This document shows, one piece after another, positions 25,871 to 34,300 of a DNA stretch of 64,000 nt. The notes under the pieces were generated by a model. That model was not told where the DNA came from, did no database searches, and was given only the letters and a program-made list of their open reading frames with translations. The stretch is from NCBI GenBank assembly GCA_021201475.1, contig JAJQEV010000010.1, forward strand, positions 49,695 through 113,694, in the 5' to 3' direction. The stretch is from Clostridiales bacterium (GTDB lineage: Bacteria > Bacillota > Clostridia > Oscillospirales > Oscillospiraceae). How positions within the stretch are numbered: the first letter of the stretch is position 1; every line of letters starts with the position of its first letter. Position numbers and translations under genes: made by a program.

Positions 25871-25918
25871 AAAAGAGCGCTGTCTGACTTGCCTGATAAC
25901 AAATCAGATAGCGCTCTT
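25871..25918 (-). terminator. Long-stem terminator after the SDR gene
   Basis: AAGAGCGCTGTCTGA and TCAGATAGCGCTCTT form a 15-bp stem (one G-T pair) around a 16-base loop. On the minus strand it is followed by TTTTGC, about 75 bases past the SDR stop. Confidence 0.7.
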
Positions 25919-25995
25919 AAACTGTGCATCACAAAAATGCTGTCAACCCGCGATAGTCCGCTGTTTTCCACCCAATCGGTTGTGGCCCAACGCCT

Positions 25996-26820
25996 CTATG
26001 CTTTCTTTCTAAACCGCTTCCCGTTCGTGCTGCCGCCGTCGCACAGAACGTCTACCCCCGCAAGATAGCCGTTCCGCTCATCGGCCAGGGTGGCGATGGC
26101 GTAGCCCAACTCCTCCGGTTTGCCCATGCGCTCTTCACAGGCGAAGGCAAGCATACTGCCCCCTTCCTCCGCCTCCAGGTTGCCCATGTCGGTGGCTACC
26201 AGGCCAGGGCTGATGGAGGCAACGCGAATCCCCCGCTTGCCGTACTCGAAGGCGGACTTCTGCGCATACCAGACGGCGAAGTTCTTGGATAAGGCATAGG
26301 CCAGCCCACTGCGCTGGTACCCGTCTTTCATCATGCCGGGGAGCCGGAGCAACTTCTTCACGAACAGGGCCTCATCCCTATCGGCCAGGCGGTAGGTCTT
26401 TTCGCTGGTGAGGAACCCTGGCAGGGCATAGGCCGAGTTGGAGGATACATCCACAATCACGCTGCCCGCCTGCATGACTGCGGCGAACTCCTGATTCACA
26501 TAGACAGTGCCCAGCGCGTTGATTCTGACAATGGCCTCCGCCTGCGCCATGCCGGGGGAAACGCCTGCTGCGTGAATGACGTTTGTTATCCTGCCCAGGG
26601 ACGCCGCGTAGGATGCCAGGGCGCGGACGCTCTCCCGGTTCGAGGTATCGCAGGTCTTTGCGTATGCCGTATACCCCAATTCCTGTAGTTCAGCTACCGC
26701 ATTTTGCAGCTTGGACTCTGTGCGCCCTGATACCACGATGATTTTTTCCTTTGGCATAAACTTTGCGGCAGCCAGGCCCATGCCGCTTCCTCCGCCTGTG
26801 ATAACGCAGACATTGCTCAT
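25996..26820 (-). CDS. Short-chain dehydrogenase/reductase
   Basis: The 274-residue SDR has the nucleotide-binding GGGSGMG at residues 9-15, HAAG in place of NNAG, a catalytic Ser in VDVSSNSAY and the YALSK (YxxxK) motif. Its C-terminus reads DVLCDGGSTNGKRF. An unusually long loop sits between the catalytic Ser and Tyr, an extra helix seen in hydroxysteroid-type SDRs. It overlaps the upstream membrane protein gene as ATGA, so the two are translated together. The substrate is unknown. Confidence 0.82.
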   Translation of the reverse strand: MSNVCVITGGGSGMGLAAAKFMPKEKIIVVSGRTESKLQNAVAELQELGYTAYAKTCDTSNRESVRALASYAASLGRITNVIHAAGVSPGMAQAEAIVRINALGTVYVNQEFAAVMQAGSVIVDVSSNSAYALPGFLTSEKTYRLADRDEALFVKKLLRLPGMMKDGYQRSGLAYALSKNFAVWYAQKSAFEYGKRGIRVASISPGLVATDMGNLEAEEGGSMLAFACEERMGKPEELGYAIATLADERNGYLAGVDVLCDGGSTNGKRFRKKA

Positions 26821-27485
26821 TGTGCTGCACCGTCCTTCCCAAACATCAGGCTGACACCTCCGGCAATGGCAATCAAAAGCGCCGGGTCTGCCACGCCGCT
26901 GACCCCCAGGGAAAGCCCTGCAATCGTACTCAGGGCAAACATCAGGTTGATGGATTTCCTGCAACGCTCATAAAAGGTCTGACCGGACAGCTCCGCCAGG
27001 TCTTCCTCCGTCAGCAAGGCGTCCTCATAAAGGTGAACGGCGTCTTCGTGGACGAGCTGGAGAAACTCGGCGGTCATGGCGTGATAGCCGTGCCTGTGCA
27101 GGGCGTCCAGTGTGGCATCCATATCGGTGTTGTGGAGGATTTCGTGAATCAGCTTATCATCAGACGCCGTAGCAATCACGTCGTTGATTAGGTCAAAGTG
27201 CTCCTTCGACGTGGTGATGCCGTACACGGCCAGCTTTTGACAGCAGCTGTCATAGTCTTTCTCCTCAAACAACTCCTGTATGGCGTCCCAGTGCTGGGAC
27301 AGCGCCAGGTTCCTGTAAGCCTCCTCTAAATCCTCCTCACTGAACTGGGCGATTCGGCCCTTGTTCAGAATGCGGCGCAGCTCCTCCTTGGAACCGGCCT
27401 TCGCCACGGCATCCACAAAGGCCTTCCCACCGGTAAAGGATTCTGTGTTGCCGTCGCCTTTTTCAATTGTAATGCTGTCATTCAT
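26817..27485 (-). CDS. Membrane protein with tandem Nif11-like helical repeats
   Basis: This 222-residue protein has no family I can name with certainty. Residues about 22-60, 68-105 and 110-148 look like three versions of one helical unit: FVDAVAKAGSKEELRRIL, IQELFEEKDYDSCCQKL and IHEILHNTDMDATLDAL, each followed by a Glu-rich second helix. The pattern recalls Nif11-type segments. A hydrophobic pair (about 178-215, FALSTIAGLSLGVSGV and ALLIAIAGGVSLMFG) should insert in the membrane. GAAAGGAG precedes the ATG. It lies in a three-gene operon after an NAD-epimerase and overlaps the SDR. Confidence 0.5.
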   Translation of the reverse strand: MNDSITIEKGDGNTESFTGGKAFVDAVAKAGSKEELRRILNKGRIAQFSEEDLEEAYRNLALSQHWDAIQELFEEKDYDSCCQKLAVYGITTSKEHFDLINDVIATASDDKLIHEILHNTDMDATLDALHRHGYHAMTAEFLQLVHEDAVHLYEDALLTEEDLAELSGQTFYERCRKSINLMFALSTIAGLSLGVSGVADPALLIAIAGGVSLMFGKDGAAQ

Positions 27486-27541
27486 AATGGAACGTTCTCC
27501 TTTCTATGTGAGACATGATTGCAGCCTGATTTGCGACCGGC

Positions 27542-28564
27542 TTACGATGCAAGGTATCCGCCTGCGGCAAGCCACTGGGCCTCGTCCCGCAAGGTGTCCG
27601 CGTAGGGCCGGGTGTGATAGCCCAGCTCCCGCTCTGCCTTGGAGTAGTCGAACTGGTTGTTCCTGGCCAGGTTGTAGACGGCGAAGTTTGTCATCAGCGG
27701 CTTTTCGCCGGTCTTTTCTGCCTTCTTCTCCATCTGCTCCGCCAGCTTGTAGGCCATGCCCAGGGGAACGTAGAAATAGGGCGTCTTGCAGCCGCTGGCG
27801 TCGTGGAGCAGATGGCACATCTCCTTCATGGTGACTTCCTTATTGCCGAGGATGTAGCACTCGCCGCACCTGCCCTTATCCGCAGCGCTGACGCAGCCGT
27901 CCGCCAGATCCCGTACGTCGCAGAGGTTAAAGGAGCCGCCCATGCCGATGGGCATTTCACCGTTCATAATTTTAATCACCGTACCGGTGGTCTCGCCGAT
28001 TGCATAGTCCTTGGGGCCGAGGATACCGCTGGGGTGGACCACGCAGGCGTTCAGGCCCCGCTCCCGCACAGCGTCCAGAACGGCCTGGGTGGCCATCGCC
28101 TTGGATTTGCTGTACCAGCCCACGACCCGGTCGCTCTCCGCGTCGAACTGGTCTACCTCCTTGATTTTCTGGCCCTTGGGCAGCTCCGGGATGGCGCCGG
28201 TGGAACTGACATAGACCATCTTCTGACATTCCGGATGGTTCAGGCACTGTTCAATCATGTTTTTCGTACCGCCCACATTGATGTCCAGCAGCTTCTGGCT
28301 GAACTCCGCATTGGTCGTCACCATGCTGGCGCAGTGGATGACGATGGTCTGCGTCCCCTCCGGGACGGCAAAGAACGCATCCAGCGATGCCATGTCGCAG
28401 AGGTTGCCCTTTGTGATTTCCACAGCGTCAGGGACATATTTCACAGATTTGTCGCCGGGCAGCACCAGTGCCCGAACCTGTTCGCCCCGCTCCAAAAGCA
28501 CGTCGCAAATATGGCTGCCCAGAAAACCGGCTGCACCGGTCAAAAGATACATTGTATTCATCAT
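27542..28564 (-). CDS. NAD-dependent epimerase/dehydratase (extended SDR)
   Basis: The product is 340 residues: Rossmann GAAGFLGSH at the N-terminus, VIHCASM, a Ser/Thr near YVSSTGAIPELP and the WYSKSK (YxxxK) catalytic motif. NAD-dependent epimerase and 3-beta-hydroxysteroid-dehydrogenase-like proteins share this outline; the substrate cannot be read from sequence. The start at 28564 has GAAGGAG five bases upstream. It heads a minus-strand operon with the helical-repeat membrane protein and the SDR, suggesting a two-dehydrogenase pathway. Confidence 0.8.
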   Translation of the reverse strand: MMNTMYLLTGAAGFLGSHICDVLLERGEQVRALVLPGDKSVKYVPDAVEITKGNLCDMASLDAFFAVPEGTQTIVIHCASMVTTNAEFSQKLLDINVGGTKNMIEQCLNHPECQKMVYVSSTGAIPELPKGQKIKEVDQFDAESDRVVGWYSKSKAMATQAVLDAVRERGLNACVVHPSGILGPKDYAIGETTGTVIKIMNGEMPIGMGGSFNLCDVRDLADGCVSAADKGRCGECYILGNKEVTMKEMCHLLHDASGCKTPYFYVPLGMAYKLAEQMEKKAEKTGEKPLMTNFAVYNLARNNQFDYSKAERELGYHTRPYADTLRDEAQWLAAGGYLAS

Positions 28565-28580
28565 GCTGTCTCCTTCACGC

Positions 28581-28622
28581 ATAAAATCGTTCCCTGGGGC
28601 TTTCCCCTCGGAACGATTTTAT
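28581..28622 (-). terminator. Hairpin terminating the two-component operon, just ahead of the epimerase
   Basis: ATAAAATCGTTCC and GGAACGATTTTAT pair over 13 bases. On the minus strand the descending arm gives GATTTTAT. It stands about 80 bases after the sensor kinase stop and about 17 bases before the epimerase start, so it should insulate the two operons or act in the epimerase leader. Confidence 0.65.
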
Positions 28623-28702
28623 TCTATGGCTGGAAGGTTGCATGAAAGTAAAAAAGATTGGCAGAAATTGTGAACGGAGCAAAAAATGCGGGGCTTTTCT
28701 CC

Positions 28703-29737
28703 TCAGGTCAACGGCAGGCGAACCGTGAAGGTGCTGCCCTCGCCGGGGGCGCTCTGCACCTGAACCGTACCGCCGCAAAGAGCCACAATGCGAGCCACGA
28801 TGGAGAGGCCGATGCCGTTCCCGCGGACAGCGGAAACGGTGTCATGCTGATAATACTTTTCAAAGATATGGGAGGCCGTCTCCTCGTCCATCCCGATACC
28901 GCTGTCGGAGAAGGCGAGGACGAGTTCCTCCTCCGTCTGTTTTCCGGTGACCGTTATGCTGCCGTGTTCCGGCGTGAATTTGACCGCGTTATTCAAGAGG
29001 TTGACCCACACCTGCTCCATCAGTTCGGCGTTGCCCGTGTAGGAGAGGTCGTCGACTTCCAGCGCAAGGGAAATGTCCTTCTGCTCCAGCTTGGGCAGCA
29101 GCAGGATGGCGCAATGTCTGAGCTGCTCGGACAGGTCGTAGCGCTCCTTCTCCGTGATGATTTCGCAGGCCTCCACCTTGGACAGCAGCAGCGTATTCTG
29201 CGCCAGGTTGGACAGCCGCAGCGACTCCTCCGAAATCACCTGCAAATACTGCATCCGCTCTGGGCTTTCGACACCGTCCCCCGTGTCCAGCAGATATTGG
29301 GAGAAACCGGCGATAGACGTGATGGGCGTTTTGAACTCATGGGAGAACTCGTTGACAAAGTTCTGCATCTCCTGCTTCGTCTTTTTCAGCTCGGCGGTCA
29401 TGCGGTTGAATCCCTGATAGATGGCGGTGTATTCCCCGGCGTTTTTGCAGTCCAATGTTACATCCAAATCTCCCTCTGACACCGCCTGGATGCCGTCCAG
29501 CAGGATACCCATTTTGCGGCGGATGGAGCGCAGGATGACGGCGGAGCTCAGGCTCACTACCAAAACCATCAGCGGGATGATTGCTATCATGGAAAGGGCG
29601 TCGTCCTCCGTCATGCCAAGCCAAACTCTCGCAACTGCACCGTAGGCCATGACTGCGCCAATCACAACGATGCTGTCCACTGCAAAAATCCACCGGAATT
29701 GCACCAACCGGAAGCGGGGCCTGCTGTTACGTTTCAT
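28703..29737 (-). CDS. Sensor histidine kinase
   Basis: The 344-residue kinase has two transmembrane helices (about 15-36 and 48-70) with almost no extracellular loop, then a HAMP segment (GILLDGIQAVSEGDLDVTL). The H-box is FSHEFKTPITSIAGFS (phospho-His), the N-box is VNLLNNAVKFTPE, and G-boxes are FSDSGIGM and GNGIGLSIV. The tiny loop suggests intramembrane sensing, as in bacitracin or peptide-stress kinases. It overlaps the response regulator stop by 11 bases. Confidence 0.9.
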   Translation of the reverse strand: MKRNSRPRFRLVQFRWIFAVDSIVVIGAVMAYGAVARVWLGMTEDDALSMIAIIPLMVLVVSLSSAVILRSIRRKMGILLDGIQAVSEGDLDVTLDCKNAGEYTAIYQGFNRMTAELKKTKQEMQNFVNEFSHEFKTPITSIAGFSQYLLDTGDGVESPERMQYLQVISEESLRLSNLAQNTLLLSKVEACEIITEKERYDLSEQLRHCAILLLPKLEQKDISLALEVDDLSYTGNAELMEQVWVNLLNNAVKFTPEHGSITVTGKQTEEELVLAFSDSGIGMDEETASHIFEKYYQHDTVSAVRGNGIGLSIVARIVALCGGTVQVQSAPGEGSTFTVRLPLT

Positions 29738-30422
29738 TCTGCGTTCCTCCTGTCTTATGAATCACCGCCCGGTACCCCAGACCGCGAATGGATGCCAGTT
29801 CAAACTCCGCACAGTCGGCGCATTTGCTGCGTAGACGGCTGATGTAGGTTTTAATGGTGTCGTATTCCGTCTCGGTGTCGTAGCCCCAAATCTCATCCAT
29901 GAGCTGCTGCTTGGTAAAGACCACGTTTGGATAGGAGAGCAGCTTGTAGAGCAGCTGAAACTCCTTGTTGGTCAGCGCAATCGGCTTGCCGCAGTGCTGC
30001 GCGGAAAAGGTGTCCTGCTCCATGGAGAAGTCTCCAATGACGATTTTTTTCTCGTTTGCAATCTGCGCCCGGCGCAGAATGGCCTCAATGCGCCAAATCA
30101 GCTCGTCGTAGTCGATGGGCTTTGTCATGTAGTCATCCACACCGGCGGCAAAGCCCTCTTTCTTATGGGCGAAGGTGTTCATTGCGGTCAGCATGATTGC
30201 GGGCGTCATATCTCCGGCCTCCCGGAGGGTGCGCATCAACTCGTAGCCATTCATCACAGGCATCTGGATATCCACAACCAGCAAGTCAACATACTCATGG
30301 TCCAGGACATTCAGCGCCTCCTGTCCATTGGCGGCTTCCACGATTCTATACCGCTGGCTGAGTTTGGTTTTTGTCAGCAGCCGCACCATCGCATCATCCT
30401 CAACGACTAAAATTGTGACCAT
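29727..30422 (-). CDS. OmpR-family response regulator
   Basis: The 231-residue regulator has a receiver domain with acidic pair ED at 8-9, phospho-acceptor Asp in LLVVDIQMP, Thr in MLTAMN and Lys in MTKPID. The winged-helix effector domain (about 130-222) contains LTNKEFQLLYKLLSYPNVVFTKQQLMDEIWGY. It is paired with the following kinase. Targets are unknown; the adjacent epimerase operon is one candidate. Confidence 0.92.
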   Translation of the reverse strand: MVTILVVEDDAMVRLLTKTKLSQRYRIVEAANGQEALNVLDHEYVDLLVVDIQMPVMNGYELMRTLREAGDMTPAIMLTAMNTFAHKKEGFAAGVDDYMTKPIDYDELIWRIEAILRRAQIANEKKIVIGDFSMEQDTFSAQHCGKPIALTNKEFQLLYKLLSYPNVVFTKQQLMDEIWGYDTETEYDTIKTYISRLRSKCADCAEFELASIRGLGYRAVIHKTGGTQNET

Positions 30423-30611
30423 CTTCCCACCACCTCAGACTCATTATACCGCAACTGCGGCTGAACGAACGCAAAAAGCGCGCATATAGGCGCTGCCCGG
30501 CATAGCGTATCCGATTCCACGCGCGTCATTTTCCACGAAAGGGCACCAACTCAACATATCATGTTGCAGTTCGGCCCCGATTCACCCATGGCAGTCTGTG
30601 TCAGCCTGCTC

Positions 30612-31145
30612 CTACAATTTGCTTTTCAGCAGTCCCAGCACGTCGGCAATTTTCTCCACCGGCTCAGGACTTGCGCTGTTCAGCCAGTCATAGAGGACGG
30701 AAAAGGTACCCTGAAAGACGAACTGGCGGATATACTTCACTTCCGTTTCTGAATAACAGCTCTCGTCTACCATGTTTTGAAAAATCGTACTGATGCTGGG
30801 AATGGCAAATAGATGTGCAGCGAACTCCTGCGTGGAAGCAGACCGGATAAGGAGACAGAACAACTCCCGCTGGTCATACAAATGCTGCAAAATCAGCAGC
30901 AGGGCGTTGTCGCTTTGGGTGATGACCTGCTTCAACTCCTCGTCCAGCTGCCGGAGGAAGTCCGCCTCTATTTCGCAGAGCAATTCCTCCTGGCTGCCGT
31001 AGTATTTATAGAACGTGGTGCGGTTGATTTCCGACACCTTACAAAGCTCATAGACTGTAATTTGGTTCAGCGGCTTTTCCCGGAGCAGCTTGAGCAGCCC
31101 CGTTTTCAGCATGGTCTTGCTGATGCGTACCCTCTGGTTTTCCAT
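30612..31145 (-). CDS. TetR-family transcriptional regulator
   Basis: The 177-residue protein has an N-terminal TetR helix-turn-helix (ITVYELCKVSEINRTTFYKYYGSQEELLCEI) and a helical ligand domain of the TetR_C_33-like type (LFCLLIRSASTQEFAAHL). It is divergent from the HXXEE operon and most likely represses it. The intergenic space carries two direct repeats that may be its operators. Confidence 0.88.
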   Translation of the reverse strand: MENQRVRISKTMLKTGLLKLLREKPLNQITVYELCKVSEINRTTFYKYYGSQEELLCEIEADFLRQLDEELKQVITQSDNALLLILQHLYDQRELFCLLIRSASTQEFAAHLFAIPSISTIFQNMVDESCYSETEVKYIRQFVFQGTFSVLYDWLNSASPEPVEKIADVLGLLKSKL

Positions 31146-31177
31146 CTCTTTGATTCACCTCGACAAATAGTTCGTTT

Positions 31178-31273
31178 CTGTCGACTTTAACACAAACAAG
31201 CGCATTATTGTTGCCCACGAAGCATTTTAACGCCAACAGTCTGTTGACTTTAACTTCCTGCGTCTATTATAAT
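31178..31273 (+). promoter_or_regulatory. HXXEE operon promoter with duplicated CTGTYGACTTTAAC boxes
   Basis: TTGACT (31244-31249), an 18-base spacer and TATAAT (31268-31273) form the promoter. The 14-base box CTGTTGACTTTAAC (31241-31254) overlaps the -35, and its near-copy CTGTCGACTTTAAC lies at 31178-31191. They are exactly 63 bases apart, about six helical turns. They are candidate TetR operators. Confidence 0.6.
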
Positions 31274-31320
31274 GAAATCGCAAAGATTTGTCAACATTGT
31301 GCTGTTAGGAGGTTCATCAA

Positions 31321-32004
31321 ATGAGATTTTGGAGGCGAAACTGGTATTACATCGGCGGCGTCCTTTTTGTGTTGCTGGCCTTTGTCATGGGACTTTGGGG
31401 CTGCGACCACATAAGCAAGATTCGGGTCATCCTGATTTTCAGCTGGATGGGGATGCTGATGCATCAGTTTGAGGAATATGCTTTTCCGGGTGGGTTCCCC
31501 CTGATTTCCAACATGGCCGGACTGGGGGAGACGGAACACCCGGAGCGCTACCCGCTGAATGCGAGGCAGAGCTTTCTGAGCAACGTCATCTTCTGCTACC
31601 TGAGCTACATCATCCCCATCTGTTTCCCCAAGCTGATTTGGATGGGAGCCAGCCAGGTGCTGGCTGGCGTGTGGCAGCTGCCGGGGCATGGCATCGCCAT
31701 GAATGTGCGGCTGAAAAGCAAGTACAACCCCGGCCTGGCGTCCACGGCGATTTTGCAGACGCCGGTGGCGATTTACTACATCTGGTACGTCTGCACCTAC
31801 ATGCCGGAAAAGGCGGGACAACTCTGGTGGGGGATTCCCGGTTCCATTCTCATGCTGCTCCTGACCTTTATCGTCCCCATTCTGGTGATGAAGGACAAAA
31901 ATTCTCCCTATCCCTTTGAGGACCGGGAACTGTACGGTTACAACAAGGAACACGTCGCGGCGCTGTGGGACGAACGGAAAGCCGCACAGGGAGGCACGAA
32001 GTGA
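31321..32004 (+). CDS. HXXEE-domain membrane protein (1)
   Basis: The 227-residue protein has about six hydrophobic segments and the motif HQFEEYAFPGG, which names the HXXEE family (His plus two Glu, possibly metal ligands). Function is not established for the family. The N-terminus MRFWRRNWYYIGGVLFVLLAF is nearly the same as that of the third HXXEE gene, so those two arose by duplication. It is the first gene of a plus-strand operon controlled by the promoter at 31244-31273. Confidence 0.78.
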   Translation: MRFWRRNWYYIGGVLFVLLAFVMGLWGCDHISKIRVILIFSWMGMLMHQFEEYAFPGGFPLISNMAGLGETEHPERYPLNARQSFLSNVIFCYLSYIIPICFPKLIWMGASQVLAGVWQLPGHGIAMNVRLKSKYNPGLASTAILQTPVAIYYIWYVCTYMPEKAGQLWWGIPGSILMLLLTFIVPILVMKDKNSPYPFEDRELYGYNKEHVAALWDERKAAQGGTK

Positions 32005-32051
32005 CGGAAGTGCTGCTTGACAGCAAAGACTGCAAAGGAGGACAATTGACA

Positions 32052-32756
32052 ATGGTTAAAAAACTGGACAAATGGTGTGACATCAACTGGATCATCTTCA
32101 TTTGCGTGACAGGCGTTGTCACCGGCGTACTCGCCGCCGTCTTCTGGGATGAAATGCCCTTGGGCGCACAGGGCGCGGTATTTGTCGCGTTGATTATGCC
32201 CTTCCATGTGCTGGAGGAGTGGAAATTCCCCGGCGGCCTCCACATTTTCTATAACGTACTATTGGGGCCGAAGGAAGTCGAAAAGCAGCAGATCGACCGG
32301 TTCCCCATGAGCCGTCTGACGGATATGATTACTAACGTGGGCTTGCAGTGGATTCCCCTGTGCTATCTGGTACTCAGCATTTTCACCGGCCTGTCCAACG
32401 CCACCGCCCTTTGTATGATGCTGCTGTGCTTCATCGAGGTGCTGGCCCACACCGGCGGCGGCACTCTCACCTATTTCTGGCTGAGAAAGGACGGAAAGAA
32501 AACCATCTATCACCCCGGCTTCGCCACCTCCTGGATGATGTTCCTTCCCGCAGGGGTCTATATCGTCGCGCATCTGGAAAACGTCACCGGAAGCGACTGG
32601 CTCTGGGCAATCATTCTGTTCATCATTTTGATGTTGATCTGCATTATTTTGACGGAGACACCTCTGAAAAAGTGGGTGTACAAGCAGGACAGGGGTGCGT
32701 TTGCCTTTGCAGACGCCAAGTATTATGAGAAGTACCCCTCCTTCTGGAAGAAGTGA
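32052..32756 (+). CDS. HXXEE-domain membrane protein (2, divergent)
   Basis: The product is about 234 residues, with the family motif FHVLEEWKFPGG but otherwise diverged from its two neighbours. About six membrane segments are present (WIIFICVTGVVTGVLAAVFW at the N-terminus). A second His-rich spot EVLAHTGGGTLTYFW could complete a metal site. AAAGGAGG stands before the ATG at 32052. Its place between two close paralogues suggests a hetero-oligomer or substrate-specialised set. Confidence 0.75.
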   Translation: MVKKLDKWCDINWIIFICVTGVVTGVLAAVFWDEMPLGAQGAVFVALIMPFHVLEEWKFPGGLHIFYNVLLGPKEVEKQQIDRFPMSRLTDMITNVGLQWIPLCYLVLSIFTGLSNATALCMMLLCFIEVLAHTGGGTLTYFWLRKDGKKTIYHPGFATSWMMFLPAGVYIVAHLENVTGSDWLWAIILFIILMLICIILTETPLKKWVYKQDRGAFAFADAKYYEKYPSFWKK

Positions 32757-32771
32757 TTCGAGGCGAACGGT

Positions 32772-33464
32772 ATGAAATTCTGGAGACGATACTGGTACTG
32801 GATCGGCGGCGTTCTGTTTGTCGTTCTGGCCTTTATTATGGGGCTTTGGGGCAGTGAGCACCTGCCGAAGATACAGACGATTTTGATTTTCAGCTGGATG
32901 GCCATGCTGGTTCATCAGGTGGAGGAATACGGCTTCCCCGGCGGGATGCCGTCCATCACCAACATGGCGGCCTTCCGGGAGAAGGAAGCGCCGGAGCGGT
33001 ATCCCTTTAACGCCCAGCAGTGCTTCATCTGCAACGTGTTCCTGTGCTATGCCTTTTACATCCTGGCGATCTGTTTCCCCAATGTGATTTGGCTGGGGGC
33101 TTCTCAGGTGCTGGGCGTTCTCGTCCAACTGGCGGCGCACGGTCTTCTGGTCAATTTCTCCATGAAGGATTTCTATAATCCCGGACTTGGTTCCACCGTG
33201 TTTTTACAGCTGCCGGTGGCTGTCTATTACATCTGGTATGTCTGTACCACTATGCCGGAGAAGGCATGGCAGCTCTGGGTGGGCGTTCCCGGTGCAATTA
33301 TCGCAATGCTCATTTGCTTCATCGCCCCTGTGCTGCTGATGCGGAACCGGAAGAATCCATATCCCTTTGCGGAGGAGGAGATGTACGGGTACAAGAAGGA
33401 AAAGGTATTGGAGATTTGGCGGGACAGCAAGCCGTCCCTCCTGCAAAGAGTGGGACTGAAATAA
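32772..33464 (+). CDS. HXXEE-domain membrane protein (3)
   Basis: The 230-residue paralogue of the first HXXEE gene begins MKFWRRYWYWIGGVLFVVLAF and carries HQVEEYGFPGG. It ends with an LL/MRNRKNPYPFAEEEMYGY tail that also closely matches copy 1. It starts 15 bases after gene 2 with only a weak GAGGCG site. Enzymatic role unknown. Confidence 0.77.
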   Translation: MKFWRRYWYWIGGVLFVVLAFIMGLWGSEHLPKIQTILIFSWMAMLVHQVEEYGFPGGMPSITNMAAFREKEAPERYPFNAQQCFICNVFLCYAFYILAICFPNVIWLGASQVLGVLVQLAAHGLLVNFSMKDFYNPGLGSTVFLQLPVAVYYIWYVCTTMPEKAWQLWVGVPGAIIAMLICFIAPVLLMRNRKNPYPFAEEEMYGYKKEKVLEIWRDSKPSLLQRVGLK

Positions 33465-33485
33465 CAACGCAAACGGAGGTGCAAA

Positions 33486-34298
33486 ATGGCCGAAAAAACT
33501 GTCATCTATTATTACTCCGGCTCCGGGAACAGCCTTTCTGTGGCGAAGAACATTGGAGAGAATCTGGGGAATACAACGCTGCTGTCTGTCTATACCTTGC
33601 GGGACGACCCGAAGGTTCCGGCAGACTATGCGAGGGTCGGCATTGTGACCGCCACCTGGTTTGTCCGCCCACCGAGGGTGGTGAAGGAGGTCTGCGAAGA
33701 ACTCCGCTGCTCCAGACAGCAGAAGATTTTCATCATTGCCACCTGCGGCGGCTACGACGGCTATGTCTGTATTGACCTGAAAGCCATTTTTCAGCCGAAA
33801 ACGGATTACGCTGTGCAGACCTTCATGCTCCCCATGCCGCCCAACCACATCGTGGGCTTTTCTCCCCTGCCAGACTGGGCGAACCGGATTTACCTGAATC
33901 ACGAGGCCAAGGCTTCCGCCAAAATCGCGGAGAAAATTCTGGCCGATACCCCCACCAGAAACCGAAAGGGACTTAACCGCAAGGCTCTGTCGTGGGTATC
34001 CAAGACCTTCAACGGCTGGCTGGGTGTAGACCGGGACAGCGTGGAGGGCGGCTTTTACACCTCGGACGCTTGCACAAAGTGCGGCGTGTGTGAGAAGATT
34101 TGTAAAAACGGGAATATCCATCTGACGGAGGACGGCGTGGCCTGGAGCCACGACTGCCAGCAGTGCATGGCCTGCATCATGTGGTGTCCGAACCAGGCTA
34201 TTCGCCACCCCAATGTACCGGAGAAGCGCAGGCGCTATCAGAACCCGAACGTCACTCTGAAGGATATGACGCAGTCGGAGTTTCATGTGGGGGAATGA
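33486..34298 (+). CDS. EFR1-family flavodoxin-ferredoxin protein
   Basis: The 270-residue protein has an N-terminal flavodoxin-like fold (VIYYYSGSGNSLSVAKNIGE as the FMN phosphate loop). A C-terminal pair of [4Fe-4S] ferredoxin motifs follows: CTKCGVCEKICKNG and CQQCMACIMWCPNQA. Such fusions act as internal electron carriers. It lies in the HXXEE operon and overlaps the next SDR region, suggesting that electrons are supplied to the pathway encoded here. Confidence 0.88.
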   Translation: MAEKTVIYYYSGSGNSLSVAKNIGENLGNTTLLSVYTLRDDPKVPADYARVGIVTATWFVRPPRVVKEVCEELRCSRQQKIFIIATCGGYDGYVCIDLKAIFQPKTDYAVQTFMLPMPPNHIVGFSPLPDWANRIYLNHEAKASAKIAEKILADTPTRNRKGLNRKALSWVSKTFNGWLGVDRDSVEGGFYTSDACTKCGVCEKICKNGNIHLTEDGVAWSHDCQQCMACIMWCPNQAIRHPNVPEKRRRYQNPNVTLKDMTQSEFHVGE

Positions 34299-34300
34299 TC

